Shown: positions 1 to 8,311 of the stretch, in pieces
How positions within the stretch are numbered: the stretch's first letter is position 1
How the letters are laid out: every line of letters begins with the position of its first letter
Assembly: GCF_000381265.1 (NCBI RefSeq)
Contig: NZ_KB906260.1
Location: forward strand, 62,001-126,000
Length of the DNA: 64,000 bases
Reading direction: 5' to 3'
Source: Curvibacter lanceolatus ATCC 14669
GTDB taxonomy: Bacteria > Pseudomonadota > Gammaproteobacteria > Burkholderiales > Burkholderiaceae_C
Notes under the pieces: generated by a model
Told to the model about the DNA's origin: nothing
What the model saw: the letters and a program-made list of their open reading frames with translations, nothing else
Databases searched by the model: none
Made by a program: the position numbers and the translations under genes

Positions 1-10
1 TCGTCTTCTG

Positions 11-41
11 AAAAACCGCCGCTCGAGAGACTCGGGGCGGT
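11..41 (-). terminator. Rho-independent terminator for the CoA-transferase pair
   Basis: The outer stem ACCGCC (15-20) pairs with GGCGGT (36-41), and an inner CGAG/CTCG stem (24-27 with 31-34) sits inside it. Read leftward, the hairpin is followed by a T run (complement of the A run at 11-15). It lies just past the stop of the leftward subunit B gene. Confidence 0.7.
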
Positions 42-60
42 GAGGGGCTCGGTCGGCTGA

Positions 61-699
61 TCAGATCAGCGTGACGCCGGTCTTGGATTGCAGGAACTCG
101 CGGGTCACGCCCGGGGCCAGCTCCACCACCTTGAGGCCTTCAGGGGTGACATCCATCACGGCCAGGTCGGTGATGATGCGGTCCACCACACCCACGCCGG
201 TCAGCGGCAGAGTGCATTGCGGCAGGATCTTCAGGTCTTCGGTGCCGTCTTTCTTCTTGGCCACGTGTTCCATCAGCACGATCACGCGCTTGACGCCGGC
301 CACCAGATCCATCGCACCGCCCATGCCCTTGACCATCTTGCCCGGGATCATCCAGTTGGCCAGATCGCCTTTTTCGCTGACCTGCATGGCGCCCAGGATG
401 GACAGGTTGATCTTGCCGCCACGGATCATGGCAAAGCTGTCATGGCTGCCGAAGATGGACGAGCCCTTGATGGTGGTGACGGTCTGCTTGCCGGCGTTGA
501 TCAGGTCGGCGTCGACCTCGTCCTCGGTCGGGAAAGGGCCGATGCCCAGCATGCCGTTCTCGGACTGCAGCCACACCTCGATGGTCGAAGGCACGTGGTT
601 GGCCACCAGGGTGGGGATGCCGATGCCCAGGTTGACGTAGAAGCCGTCTTCCAGTTCGTGTGCGGCACGGGCCGCCATTTGGTCTTGATTCCAGGGCAT
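61..699 (-). CDS. 3-oxoacid CoA-transferase, subunit B
   Basis: This is the beta subunit of a two-subunit class I CoA-transferase (ScoB/PcaJ/AtoA group), 212 residues, the usual size. These enzymes move CoA from succinyl-CoA or acetyl-CoA onto a 3-oxoacid in ketone-body or beta-ketoadipate catabolism. The SENGMLG motif near residue 46 carries the catalytic Glu (E47) that forms the glutamyl-CoA thioester. I chose the ATG at 699, where family homology begins (MPWNQDQM); the open frame runs on to 855 but overlaps subunit A. It starts 2 bases after the subunit A stop, so the two are translated together. The substrate (acetoacetate, beta-ketoadipate or another) cannot be read from sequence alone. 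Confidence 0.92.
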   Translation of the reverse strand: MPWNQDQMAARAAHELEDGFYVNLGIGIPTLVANHVPSTIEVWLQSENGMLGIGPFPTEDEVDADLINAGKQTVTTIKGSSIFGSHDSFAMIRGGKINLSILGAMQVSEKGDLANWMIPGKMVKGMGGAMDLVAGVKRVIVLMEHVAKKKDGTEDLKILPQCTLPLTGVGVVDRIITDLAVMDVTPEGLKVVELAPGVTREFLQSKTGVTLI

Positions 700-701
700 G
701 T

Positions 702-1409
702 TCAGACTCCTGCCTTTTCGGTGATGGTGCGTTTCTCGATGCGCTTCTCGGGCTGGGCGTTGAGCACCAGGCGGTGCACATAGATGCCAGGCAGGTGCAC
801 GTCGTCGGGCGCGATCTCGCCCACTTCGACGATCTTCTCGACCTCGACGATGCACAGCTTGCCGGCCATGGCCACGGCAGGGTTGAAGTTGCGCGCGGTG
901 TAGCGGAAACGCAGGTTGCCGGCCTTGTCGGCCACATCGGCCTTCACCAGGGCCACGTCGGGCACCAGCGAGCGTTCCATCACATAGGTTTCGCCGTCGA
1001 AATCACGCAGCTCCTTGCCGTCGGCCACCACCGTGCCCACGCCGGTCTTGGTGAAGAAGGCCGGGATGCCGGCGCCGCCCGCGCGCAGCTTTTCGGCCAG
1101 CGTGCCCTGGGGGGTGAATTCCAGCTCCAGCTCGCCCGCCAGGTACTGGCGTTCGAACTCCTTGTTTTCACCCACATAGCTGGAGATCATCTTCTTGATC
1201 TGGCGGGTTTCGAGCAGCTTGCCCAGGCCGAAACCGTCAACCCCGGCGTTGTTCGAAATCACCGTGAGGTTCTTGGCGCCGGTGTCGCGCAAGGCGTCGA
1301 TCAGGGCCTCGGGAATGCCGCAGAGGCCGAAGCCGCCGACAGCCAGCAATTGCCCGTCACTGACCACGCCCTTGAGCGCTTCGGTGGCGGAGGGAAAAAG
1401 TTTGTTCAC
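702..1409 (-). CDS. 3-oxoacid CoA-transferase, subunit A
   Basis: This is the alpha subunit of the same transferase (ScoA/PcaI/AtoD group), 235 residues. The glycine-rich [10 protein letters not shown] stretch at residues 25-34 is the CoA-binding signature of the family, and the rest is collinear with ScoA. The start is a GTG at 1409 preceded by AGGAGA, six bases upstream. It is the first gene of a two-gene leftward operon that ends at the terminator at 11-41. A divergent PAS-LuxR regulator begins 104 bases away, with a palindrome between them, which suggests that the regulator controls this operon (inference). Confidence 0.92.
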   Translation of the reverse strand: MNKLFPSATEALKGVVSDGQLLAVGGFGLCGIPEALIDALRDTGAKNLTVISNNAGVDGFGLGKLLETRQIKKMISSYVGENKEFERQYLAGELELEFTPQGTLAEKLRAGGAGIPAFFTKTGVGTVVADGKELRDFDGETYVMERSLVPDVALVKADVADKAGNLRFRYTARNFNPAVAMAGKLCIVEVEKIVEVGEIAPDDVHLPGIYVHRLVLNAQPEKRIEKRTITEKAGV

Positions 1410-1459
1410 AAATGTCTCCTGAAGATGCGTGCAGGTGGAACTTAGAATCGCTGAAGATA

Positions 1460-1479
1460 CTACCTATTTGAATACGTAG
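1460..1479. promoter_or_regulatory. 20-bp palindromic candidate operator
   Basis: The half-sites CTACCTATT and AATACGTAG flank a TG centre; 8 of 9 positions are complementary. It lies midway between the divergent CoA-transferase operon and the LuxR-type regulator, where an operator for both would sit. Binding by the neighbouring regulator is inferred, not shown. Confidence 0.5.
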
Positions 1480-1513
1480 AAGCTCGTAAGCAAGACCCTG
1501 TAGGACAACCCCC

Positions 1514-2071
1514 TTGATTCCACTGGACTACCGCCTGGCATTCGACCTCGCCCCCGTCGGCCTGGTGCTGTCGCGCCACCGCGCCATCGTGGACTGCAAC
1601 CTGCATGTGTGCGAGATGTTCGGCACCACACGCGACCAGTTGGTGGGCCAGTCGTTCAAGGTGCTGTACCCGAGCGCCGACGAATACGAACGCACCGGTG
1701 AACGCATCGCGCCCATCCTGAATGCCCATGGCCATTACTCGGACGACCGGGTCATGAAGCGGGTGGACGGCCGTTTCAAGGGAGAGACCTTCTGGTGCCA
1801 CGTGACGGGCCGGGCGCTGAACCGCGACAACCCGCATGAGGCCGGCATCTGGACCTTTGAAGACCTGAGCTCACGCCGCCCGGTCAAGGCCGAGCTGACG
1901 GCCCGCGAACGGGAGGTGGCCGCCCATTTGATGAACGGCTTGACGTCCAAGGAGATCGGGCGCTCGCTGGCCATCAGCCACCGCACCGTCGAGATCTACC
2001 GCGCCCGCCTGATGCGCAAGTACAAGGCCAACACCACCGCCGACCTGGTGCACCGGCTGCTGGCGGGGTGA
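1514..2071 (+). CDS. PAS domain LuxR-family transcriptional regulator
   Basis: This 185-residue protein has an N-terminal PAS fold (about residues 5-115, with the typical N-box region CNLHVCEMFG) and a C-terminal LuxR-type helix-turn-helix (about 125-185; LTAREREVAAHLMNGLTSKE and HRTVEIYRARLMRK are the classic signature). It lacks a receiver domain, so it would sense a ligand or redox state through PAS rather than phosphorylation. The start is a TTG at 1514 with only a weak upstream AGGA, so the exact start is less certain. It is divergent from the 3-oxoacid CoA-transferase operon and is probably its regulator (inference from position). Confidence 0.85.
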   Translation: MIPLDYRLAFDLAPVGLVLSRHRAIVDCNLHVCEMFGTTRDQLVGQSFKVLYPSADEYERTGERIAPILNAHGHYSDDRVMKRVDGRFKGETFWCHVTGRALNRDNPHEAGIWTFEDLSSRRPVKAELTAREREVAAHLMNGLTSKEIGRSLAISHRTVEIYRARLMRKYKANTTADLVHRLLAG

Positions 2072-2147
2072 CGGTCGGCTGGCCAGCACGATGCCGATAT
2101 TTGGCGGATCATGGCGGCTCTCAAGCATCACCCCAAGAAAGTCCCCC

Positions 2148-2654
2148 ATGAGCATTTCGATGTACCAGGCCAGCGTGCCCGTTTTTGTGCGCCAGTTGAG
2201 CGCCCTGTCCAGCATTCTTGAAAAAGCGGCCGCCCATGCGGCCGCCCAGGGCACCGACCCCGCCACCTACGGGCAGTTGCGCCTGGCACCCGACATGCTG
2301 CCCCTGACCAGCCAGGTCTTCATCGCGGCCGACACCGCCAAAGGCTGTGCCGCCCGCCTGGCCGGCGTAGAGGCCCCAGCCTTCCCGGACACCGAAGTCA
2401 CCCTGGCTGAGTTGCAGGCGCGCATCGCCAAGACCCTTGACTACCTGAAGACCCTCGCCCCGGCGCAGATCGATGGCTCGGAGGCGCGTGAGGTGGTGCT
2501 GAAGTTGCGCAGCGGCGACCGGCACTTCACCGGCATCGACTACCTGCTGAGCTTTGCCCTGCCCAACTTCTTCTTCCACGTGACCACGGCCTATGACCTG
2601 CTGCGCCACCAGGGCGTGCCCCTGGGCAAGCTGGACTACCTGGGCGCACGCTGA
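2148..2654 (+). CDS. DUF1993 domain-containing protein
   Basis: A 168-residue protein of the DUF1993 family, a helical DinB-like fold of unknown function. Family-type features include the N-terminal SMYQASVPVFVRQL, the central GDRHFTGIDYLLSFALPNFFFHV segment (about residues 120-145) and the C-terminal RHQGVPLGKLDYLG. The chosen start is the ATG at 2148; the frame is open back to 2091 but the extra residues do not resemble the family. It follows the LuxR gene by 76 bases and could be read from its promoter. No catalytic residues can be assigned. Confidence 0.82.
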   Translation: MSISMYQASVPVFVRQLSALSSILEKAAAHAAAQGTDPATYGQLRLAPDMLPLTSQVFIAADTAKGCAARLAGVEAPAFPDTEVTLAELQARIAKTLDYLKTLAPAQIDGSEAREVVLKLRSGDRHFTGIDYLLSFALPNFFFHVTTAYDLLRHQGVPLGKLDYLGAR

Positions 2655-2662
2655 GCCGACGT

Positions 2663-2690
2663 AAAAAGGCCACCCCGAAACGGGGTGGCC
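2663..2690 (-). terminator. Terminator hairpin serving leftward transcription
   Basis: A perfect 10-bp stem (2668-2677 with 2681-2690) has a three-base loop. Its A run at 2663-2667 lies on the left, so it becomes the U tail only for RNA read leftward. It therefore ends the small leftward pair at 2780-3195. It may also act as a stem for the rightward DUF1993 transcript. Confidence 0.65.
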
Positions 2691-2779
2691 GCGGTCCGGG
2701 CCGTTGCGCAACCCGGGTCCTCAAAAAAAACGGCCCAGGGGTGAGCCGCGCCGGCAGCCGGCCCCGTCCGTGCCAGCCC

Positions 2780-2890
2780 TCAGGCGGCGGTGCCCTGCCC
2801 CACGGAGGCGGCCCAGCCTTGCAAGGCCTGCCAGAACTCCTCTCGCCAAGGCCGCAGGCGGCCGCCCGGCTGGTTCTTGCCGGCCCTCAT
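2780..2890 (-). CDS. Small hypothetical protein (36 aa)
   Basis: A 36-residue ORF starts at the ATG that overlaps the stop of the preceding 102-residue gene in an ATGA arrangement (2887-2890). It contains an amphipathic stretch (WREEFWQALQGWAASV) and is followed about 90 bases later by a leftward terminator. The overlap and terminator make a translationally coupled pair plausible. I do not recognise a family, and a chance ORF is possible at this GC content. Confidence 0.4.
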   Translation of the reverse strand: MRAGKNQPGGRLRPWREEFWQALQGWAASVGQGTAA

Positions 2891-3195
2891 GCGCCCACCC
2901 CGTGCCGGGCCAGGCTCTGCAACACCACGGCCAGGCCACCGACGTTGAGGATCAGACCGATCCACATGCGGGCGCCCATGGGGCCCCCGAGACCGAGCTT
3001 GCGGGTCAACTCGGCGCCGTAGCCGGCCCGGCTGTCGTGCGTCACACGGCGCACCTGGGTCCCTCGCGGCACGTCAACCATGTTGCAGGTCAAAACACCC
3101 TGCGCCGAAGCTGAAAGCGGGCGGCCTGCACTGAGGCTGTGATTCGGGTCCAAAATCCCGCTGCCGGAGGCGGTGGTCAGGATGGGCTGGCTCAT
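2887..3195 (-). CDS. Hypothetical protein with one C-terminal membrane segment
   Basis: A 102-residue protein of unrecognised family. The last third contains a hydrophobic stretch (MWIGLILNVGGLAVVLQSLA, about residues 77-96) that could span the membrane; the rest is polar and rich in Ser, Gly and Arg. The ATG at 3195 has an AAGGA about eight bases upstream. It sits alone and leftward between two rightward genes, has an AT-rich upstream region (3230-3310) suitable as a promoter, and overlaps a 36-codon ORF at its end. A real small gene is likely, but its function is unknown. Confidence 0.5.
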   Translation of the reverse strand: MSQPILTTASGSGILDPNHSLSAGRPLSASAQGVLTCNMVDVPRGTQVRRVTHDSRAGYGAELTRKLGLGGPMGARMWIGLILNVGGLAVVLQSLARHGVGA

Positions 3196-3373
3196 GATGG
3201 GGTCCTTGAGGATGAAGGAGAACGCGGTGAAGCCATGTTAAAAAAGCCCTCAAAATAAGTAAAAACAATTACTTCTAAAGTTTCAATAGCTTTTTCGAAA
3301 CCAAGCTTTTGCGTTCCAATGCCCCTCACCTCGCAACCCTATGATGGCAAGCACAAGCACTATGGAGACCGAA

Positions 3374-3955
3374 ATGAACCGTTCACGCTATGAGCCGCCA
3401 GAGTTGAACAATGTCCCTGACGATATTCGGGAAAAAATTCTGGCCGTGCAGGACAAAGCCGGGTTTGTGCCACAGGTTTTTCTGACATTGGCGCGCCGCC
3501 CGGCCGAATGGCGGGCCTTTTTTGCCTACCACGATGCCTTGATGCTCAAGGAAGAAGGGTCGCTGACCAAGGGCGATCGGGAAATGATCGTCACCGCCAC
3601 CAGTGCGGCCAACCAGTGCCTGTATTGCGTGGTGGCCCATGGCGCGCTGCTGCGCATCTACGAAAAAAAGCCGCTGGTGGCCGATCAGGTCGCCATCAAC
3701 TACCGCAAGGCCGAGATCAGCCCGCGCCAGCGCGCCATGCTCGACTTCGCGATGAAGGTCTGCGAACGCTCGCACGAGGTGGACGAGGCCGACTTCCCGC
3801 CCCTGCATGCCCAGGGCTTCTCCGACGAAGACATCTGGGACATCGCGGCCATCACCGCGTTTTTCGGCATGTCCAACCGCATTGCCAGCTTCAGCGGCAT
3901 GTTGCCCAACCCGGAGTTCTACCTGATGGGCCGCGTGCCCAAGGCCAAGGGCTGA
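3374..3955 (+). CDS. Peroxidase-related CMD/AhpD-family protein
   Basis: A 193-residue protein of the carboxymuconolactone decarboxylase/AhpD superfamily (peroxidase-related type). Members of this superfamily act as alkylhydroperoxidases or decarboxylases using a Cys pair and a His. Here C82-x2-C85-x3-H89 (QCLYCVVAHG) is intact. The start at 3374 is preferred because GGAGA lies six bases upstream; two in-frame ATGs (3341, 3362) lie further up. It stands alone, with an AT-rich promoter region before it. Its substrate is unknown; a thiol peroxidase role is the best guess. Confidence 0.8.
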   Translation: MNRSRYEPPELNNVPDDIREKILAVQDKAGFVPQVFLTLARRPAEWRAFFAYHDALMLKEEGSLTKGDREMIVTATSAANQCLYCVVAHGALLRIYEKKPLVADQVAINYRKAEISPRQRAMLDFAMKVCERSHEVDEADFPPLHAQGFSDEDIWDIAAITAFFGMSNRIASFSGMLPNPEFYLMGRVPKAKG

Positions 3956-3989
3956 GGCCTCTGCGGCCTCAGGCTACCCCCGGCCAGGC

Positions 3990-4412
3990 TCAGTCGGCCA
4001 CGTGGGCGCGCATCCAGTCGGGCAGAGGCACCGCTTTCTGCTTCGGGAAATCCACCCAGATCGTGGTGGCCCCGCCGGCCGCACAGACCACGTCGGGCTG
4101 GTCCACCCGCGCCAGCGTGGCCCAGGTCTCGAAGGTGGTGCGGGCCGGGTCGCTCACGTACATGCGCGCCAGCACCTCGCCCGGGTATTCCAACTGGCGG
4201 TAGAAGTTGCAGAAGGCGTTGACGATCACCGGGCCCTCGCCCTGCGGCGCGGGCGGGCAGCCAATGGCCTGCATCCAGTCGATGCGCAGGGTTTCGAGGT
4301 AGCGGAAATAGCTGGTGTTGTTGACGTGGCCCATGGCGTCCATGTCGCCCCATCGGATGGGGATGCGCATCTCATGGACCAGGCGCTTGCGCTCGGGAAT
4401 CTCGATCCGCAC
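3990..4412 (-). CDS. Acyl-CoA thioesterase (4HBT hot-dog family)
   Basis: A 140-residue single hot-dog domain of the 4-hydroxybenzoyl-CoA thioesterase type. The motif RWGDMDAMGHVNN near the N-terminus carries the conserved Asp and the GHVNN loop of this family. It would hydrolyse acyl- or aryl-CoA in the cytoplasm. The start is a GTG at 4412 with GAGGGG upstream, 11 bases after the SDR stop; the frame is open to 4655 but would overlap the SDR gene. It forms a two-gene leftward operon with the SDR, which suggests a role in fatty or aromatic acyl-CoA turnover. Confidence 0.85.
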   Translation of the reverse strand: MRIEIPERKRLVHEMRIPIRWGDMDAMGHVNNTSYFRYLETLRIDWMQAIGCPPAPQGEGPVIVNAFCNFYRQLEYPGEVLARMYVSDPARTTFETWATLARVDQPDVVCAAGGATTIWVDFPKQKAVPLPDWMRAHVAD

Positions 4413-4423
4413 AGCGCCGCCCC

Positions 4424-5206
4424 TCAGACGGCAAAGCCGTCGTCGGCCGCGATGATCGCGCCGTTGACGAAATGGCTTTGATCGCTGGCCAGCATCACCA
4501 GCAGGGCGTCCAGGTCTTCGGGCTTGCCCACGCGCTTGCGCGGCAGCATGTTGACCAGCTTCTGCCCCTGTTCGGTCTGCCAGTGGTGGTGGTTGATCTC
4601 GGTGTCGATGTAGCCGGGGCAAATGGCGTTCACATTGATGCCGAAACGGCCCCACTCCAGGGCCATGGCCTTGGTCATCTGCACCACGGCGGCCTTGCTC
4701 ATGCAGTAGGCGCCGATCTGGGGCAGCACCTTCAGGCCCGCCATCGAGGCGATGTTGATGATGCGCCCACCGGTGTAGGTGCCGGGCGCGGCGCCGCGGG
4801 CACGCGCCAGCATGCGCTTGCCCACCTCTTGCGCCACGAAGAAGGAGCCCTTGACGTTGGTGTCGAAGATGAAGTCGAAGTCGTCTTCGCCCACGTCCTG
4901 GATGCGCTGGGTGGTGCTGACGCCCGAGTTGTTGACCAGGATGTCGATGGACCCCACCTCGGTCTCGGCGTGCGCCACCGCGGCGCGGATGCTGTCCAGA
5001 TCGGTCACGTCCAGGGGCAGCACATGGGCGCAGCCGCCCTCGCCCTCGATGTGGGCGCGCAGCTCCTTGAGCTTCTCGACCCGGCGGCTGGCCAGCACCA
5101 CGGCGGCGCCGGCACGGGCCAGCGTGCGGGCAAACTGGGCACCGAGCCCACTGGAGGCGCCGGTGACAAAGGCCACGCGGCCCGACAAATCGATGCTGAA
5201 AGCCAT
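4424..5206 (-). CDS. Short-chain dehydrogenase/reductase (SDR)
   Basis: A 260-residue classical SDR. The NAD(P)-binding motif TGASSGLG is at residues 15-22. The active site has S154, Y167 and K171 (YCMSK). NNSG replaces the commoner NNAG at 92-95. The C-terminal PGYIDTEI segment is also typical. The basic residues RR at 41-42 after the second strand favour NADP(H) (inference). It is the first gene of an operon with a thioesterase and is divergent from ETF-ubiquinone oxidoreductase, so a beta-oxidation-linked hydroxyacyl or 3-oxoacyl substrate is plausible. Confidence 0.88.
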   Translation of the reverse strand: MAFSIDLSGRVAFVTGASSGLGAQFARTLARAGAAVVLASRRVEKLKELRAHIEGEGGCAHVLPLDVTDLDSIRAAVAHAETEVGSIDILVNNSGVSTTQRIQDVGEDDFDFIFDTNVKGSFFVAQEVGKRMLARARGAAPGTYTGGRIINIASMAGLKVLPQIGAYCMSKAAVVQMTKAMALEWGRFGINVNAICPGYIDTEINHHHWQTEQGQKLVNMLPRKRVGKPEDLDALLVMLASDQSHFVNGAIIAADDGFAV

Positions 5207-5235
5207 TTACAGTGTCTCCACAAGGACAAAAAAAC

Positions 5236-5247
5236 GAACGACCGTTC
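5236..5247. promoter_or_regulatory. Inverted repeat, candidate TetR-type operator
   Basis: GAACG-AC-CGTTC is a perfect inverted repeat between the divergent SDR/thioesterase operon and the ETF-QO gene. GAACG/CGTTC half-sites are the sort bound by TetR-family regulators, including some that control acyl-CoA degradation. No such regulator gene lies in this window, so the assignment is tentative. Confidence 0.4.
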
Positions 5248-5333
5248 TAATTCAACCCTGCTGCGAATAAAATGCCGCGCAGCCGGTTACAACTGAGTCA
5301 CCGAACCCAAATCATTATCCAGCGAGACGCCCC

Positions 5334-7025
5334 ATGACCAACGAAGAAATCCTGTCCCAATACGGCCCGCGAGAGGCCATGGAATACGACGTCGTCGTCG
5401 TGGGGGGCGGCCCGGGCGGCCTGGCCACCGCGATCCGGCTCAAGCAACTGGCCGCCGAAAAAGGCACGGACGTGTCGGTGGTGGTGCTGGAAAAAGGCTC
5501 CGAACCCGGCGCGCACATCCTGTCGGGCGCCATCATGGACCCCAAGGCCCTGACCGAGCTGCTGCCCAACTGGAAGGCCGACGGCGCCCCGCTGAACCAG
5601 CCGGTGACCGACGATGCCTATGTTTTCCTCGGCGAGAAGTCGGGTTTTCGCGTGCCCAACTTCCTGTTGCCTCCTTTTGCCCACAACCATGGCAACTACA
5701 TCGTCAGCCTGGGCGCCGTCACCAAGTGGCTGGGTGAGCAGGCCGAAGCCCTGGGCGTGGAAATTTTCCCCGGCTTCAGTGCGGCAGAGGTGCTCTACAA
5801 CGAGGACGGCTCGGTCAAAGGCGTGGCCACGGGCAACATGGGCATCAACAAGGAAGGCGAGCCCACGGGCGACTTCCAGCTGGGCATGGAACTGCATGCC
5901 AAGTACACCGTGTTCGCCGAGGGCGCGCGCGGCCACCTGGGCAAACAGCTGATCGCGCGCTTCAAGCTCGACGAAGGCCGTGACCCGCAGAGCTTCGGCA
6001 TCGGCATCAAGGAGCTGTGGGAGATCGACCCGGCCCGCCACAAGCCGGGCTTTGTGATGCACACCGCCGGCTGGCCCATGGAGTCCGACACCTACGGCGG
6101 CGCCTTCCTGTACCACCTGGAAGGCAACAAGGTTGCACTCGGCTTTGTCACTGGCCTGGGTTACGCCAACCCCTATCTCAGCCCCTTCGAAGAGCTGCAA
6201 CGCTGGAAGACCCATCCGAACGTTCGCTACTACTTTGAAAACGACAAGGGTGAAATCACCGCCAAGCGCCTGTCCTATGGCGCGCGCGCCATCAATGCCA
6301 GCGGTATCAACGCCCTGCCGAAGACGGTGTTCCCAGGCGGCGCTCTGGTCGGCTGCAATGCAGGCTACCTCAACGTCGGCCGCATCAAGGGCAGCCACGC
6401 TGCCATCAAGACCGGCATGTTGGCCGCCGAGGCCGCCTATGACGCGGTGGTCGCCGGGCGCCAGCACGATGAACTGGCGGCCTACCCCGAGGCCTTCGAG
6501 CGCAGCTGGCTGCACACCGAACTGAACAAGGACCGCAACTTCAAGAACTGGTTCAAGTACGGTCTGACCACGGCAACCCTGATGAACGGTTTCGAGCAGT
6601 TCGTGCTGCGCGGCCACATCCCCTGGACTCTGCGCCGCAACAAGCCCGACCACGCCTACCTGAAGCCGGCCGCCGAGTGCCAGCCGATCAACTACCCCAA
6701 GCCCGATGGCAAGCTGACGTTCGACCGCCTGTCCAGCGTGTTCATCAGCAACACCAACCATGCCGAAAACCAGCCGGCCCACCTGACGCTGAAAGACGCC
6801 TCGGTGCCGGTGAACGTGAACCTGGCCAAGTACGCAGGCCCCGAGGCCCGCTACTGCCCGGCCGGCGTGTACGAGTTCGTCAAGAACGACGACAACAGCG
6901 ACCGCCTGCAGATCAACGCCCAGAACTGCGTGCACTGCAAGACCTGCGACATCAAGGACCCGACCCAGAACATCGTCTGGGTGACCCCCGAAGGCGGCGG
7001 CGGCCCGAACTACTCGGGCATGTAA
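5334..7025 (+). CDS. Electron transfer flavoprotein-ubiquinone oxidoreductase
   Basis: A 563-residue ETF-QO, the usual length. It takes electrons from reduced ETF, which is fed by acyl-CoA dehydrogenases, and passes them to ubiquinone at the membrane. The FAD-binding VVVVGGGPGGLATA lies at residues 16-29. The C-terminal ferredoxin-like domain has the four cysteines for a [4Fe-4S] cluster (CPAGVYEF, then NCVHCKTCDIKDP). Other family motifs include GGALVGCNAGYLNVGRIKGS in the middle. It is monocistronic, with a terminator 22 bases after the stop. The divergent SDR/thioesterase genes fit a fatty acid or amino acid oxidation context. Confidence 0.95.
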   Translation: MTNEEILSQYGPREAMEYDVVVVGGGPGGLATAIRLKQLAAEKGTDVSVVVLEKGSEPGAHILSGAIMDPKALTELLPNWKADGAPLNQPVTDDAYVFLGEKSGFRVPNFLLPPFAHNHGNYIVSLGAVTKWLGEQAEALGVEIFPGFSAAEVLYNEDGSVKGVATGNMGINKEGEPTGDFQLGMELHAKYTVFAEGARGHLGKQLIARFKLDEGRDPQSFGIGIKELWEIDPARHKPGFVMHTAGWPMESDTYGGAFLYHLEGNKVALGFVTGLGYANPYLSPFEELQRWKTHPNVRYYFENDKGEITAKRLSYGARAINASGINALPKTVFPGGALVGCNAGYLNVGRIKGSHAAIKTGMLAAEAAYDAVVAGRQHDELAAYPEAFERSWLHTELNKDRNFKNWFKYGLTTATLMNGFEQFVLRGHIPWTLRRNKPDHAYLKPAAECQPINYPKPDGKLTFDRLSSVFISNTNHAENQPAHLTLKDASVPVNVNLAKYAGPEARYCPAGVYEFVKNDDNSDRLQINAQNCVHCKTCDIKDPTQNIVWVTPEGGGGPNYSGM

Positions 7026-7047
7026 CACCGCCGGCAGCCTCTGTTCA

Positions 7048-7070
7048 AGCGCCCCTCGTGGGCGCTTTTT
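7048..7070 (+). terminator. Rho-independent terminator after ETF-QO
   Basis: AGCGCCC (7048-7054) pairs with GGGCGCT (7060-7066) around a five-base loop and is followed by a T run to 7070. It lies 22 bases past the stop of the ETF-QO gene. Confidence 0.85.
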
Positions 7071-7229
7071 CATGTCCGCAGTCACCTGAATGACCGGCCC
7101 GCGTTGCCGCACCGCCAAAGCTAGCGAAAACCCGGATTCAGCCGTTCGTCCCTGCCCCGCATAATGAAAAAGTTGTATGACAAATTTACTTTGACTCGCA
7201 ACCGAAACAAGCACAAGCAAGGAGACAAG

Positions 7230-8204
7230 ATGACCCTTTCACGCACCGCCCTGTCCATGATGCTGGCCGCCGGCCTCACAGGCGCCGCCTTCGCACAGAC
7301 CACCACGCTGAAGATCGGCTATGCCACCACCAAGGACTCTCATTACGGTGTCGGCTCCACGGTGTTCTGCGACGAGATCGAAAAAGGCACCCAAGGCCGT
7401 TACAAGTGCCAGCAGTTCCCCAGCTCCGCCCTGGGCGGCGAGCGCGAGATGATCGAGGCCGTGCAACTGGGCACCCAGGACCTGGTCAACACCTCGACCG
7501 GCCCGGTGGGCAACTTTGTGCCCGAGGTGAAGATCGTCGACATCCCCTTCCTGTTCCGCGACTACGACCACGCCCGCAAGGTGATGGACGGCCCGATCGG
7601 TCAGGACCTGCTGAGCAAATTCCCCTCCAAGGGCCTGATCGCCCTGGCCTGGACGGAAAACGGCTTCCGCCACATGACCAACAACAAGCGCGACATCGTC
7701 AAGCCCAGCGATGCCGCCGGCCTGAAGATGCGCACCATGGAGAACAAGGTGCACATGGAGGGTTACAAGACCTTCGGCATCCTGCCCACACCCATGGCCT
7801 TCCCCGAACTCTTCGGCGCCCTGCAGCAAGGCACGGTCGACGGCCAGGAAAACCCGATCCCGGTGATCCTGTCGTCCAAGTTCTCCCAGGTGCAAAAGCA
7901 CCTGTCGCTGACCGGCCACGTGTACTCGCCCGCCCTGCTGCTGGTGTCCCAGCGTGTCTGGAGCAAGCTCAGCGACGCCGACAAGAAGGTGTTCCAGGAA
8001 GCGGCCAAGAAAGGCGCCGTGGCCCAGCGCAAGAAGGTCAACGATGACGAGAACAACGGCATTGCCCAGTTGGAAAAGGACGGCATGACCGTGACCCGCA
8101 AGGTCGACAGCGCGGCCTTCCGCGACGCCCTCAAGCCCGCCTACGTGAGCTACGCCAAGGAATTTGGCGCCGACAACATCAAGAAGATCCAGGACGTGCG
8201 CTGA
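7230..8204 (+). CDS. dctP: TRAP transporter solute-binding protein (DctP family)
   Basis: A 324-residue periplasmic substrate-binding protein of a tripartite ATP-independent (TRAP) transporter. The signal peptide ends near AFA-Q at residue 22. Family features include the TVDGQENP motif and the conserved FRHMTN region before it, which carries the carboxylate-binding Arg. The ATG at 7230 has GGAGA five bases upstream; the longer frame from 7164 lacks a ribosome site. It is followed by dctQ and dctM. The likely substrate is an organic acid, but the specific one cannot be read from sequence. Confidence 0.92.
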   Translation: MTLSRTALSMMLAAGLTGAAFAQTTTLKIGYATTKDSHYGVGSTVFCDEIEKGTQGRYKCQQFPSSALGGEREMIEAVQLGTQDLVNTSTGPVGNFVPEVKIVDIPFLFRDYDHARKVMDGPIGQDLLSKFPSKGLIALAWTENGFRHMTNNKRDIVKPSDAAGLKMRTMENKVHMEGYKTFGILPTPMAFPELFGALQQGTVDGQENPIPVILSSKFSQVQKHLSLTGHVYSPALLLVSQRVWSKLSDADKKVFQEAAKKGAVAQRKKVNDDENNGIAQLEKDGMTVTRKVDSAAFRDALKPAYVSYAKEFGADNIKKIQDVR

Positions 8205-8214
8205 GCGCCGCCCT

Positions 8215-8274
8215 GCCGGCCCGGTGCCCCTTGCGGCTGCCGGGCCGGCCCCCGCGCCGCCGCTGTGGCGGCGC
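8215..8274 (+). repeat. Two strong stem-loops between dctP and dctQ
   Basis: Two perfect stems fill the 107-base gap: a 10-bp stem (8215-8224 with 8240-8249) and an 8-bp stem (8254-8261 with 8267-8274). Neither is followed by T residues, so they are not ordinary terminators. Hairpins at this position in binding-protein operons usually protect the upstream mRNA and lower expression of the permease genes. Confidence 0.6.
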
Positions 8275-8311
8275 GCCCCCTCCCGCCCCGGGCGCACCGC
8301 GCTGAATCCCC

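Noticed and set aside
61-855. Longer start for CoA-transferase subunit B
   Set aside because: The extra 52 residues are Arg/His-rich, overlap subunit A and do not resemble the family.
3990-4655. Longer start for the thioesterase
   Set aside because: The upstream part overlaps the SDR gene on the same strand and is low-complexity; a GTG with a good ribosome site lies at 4412.
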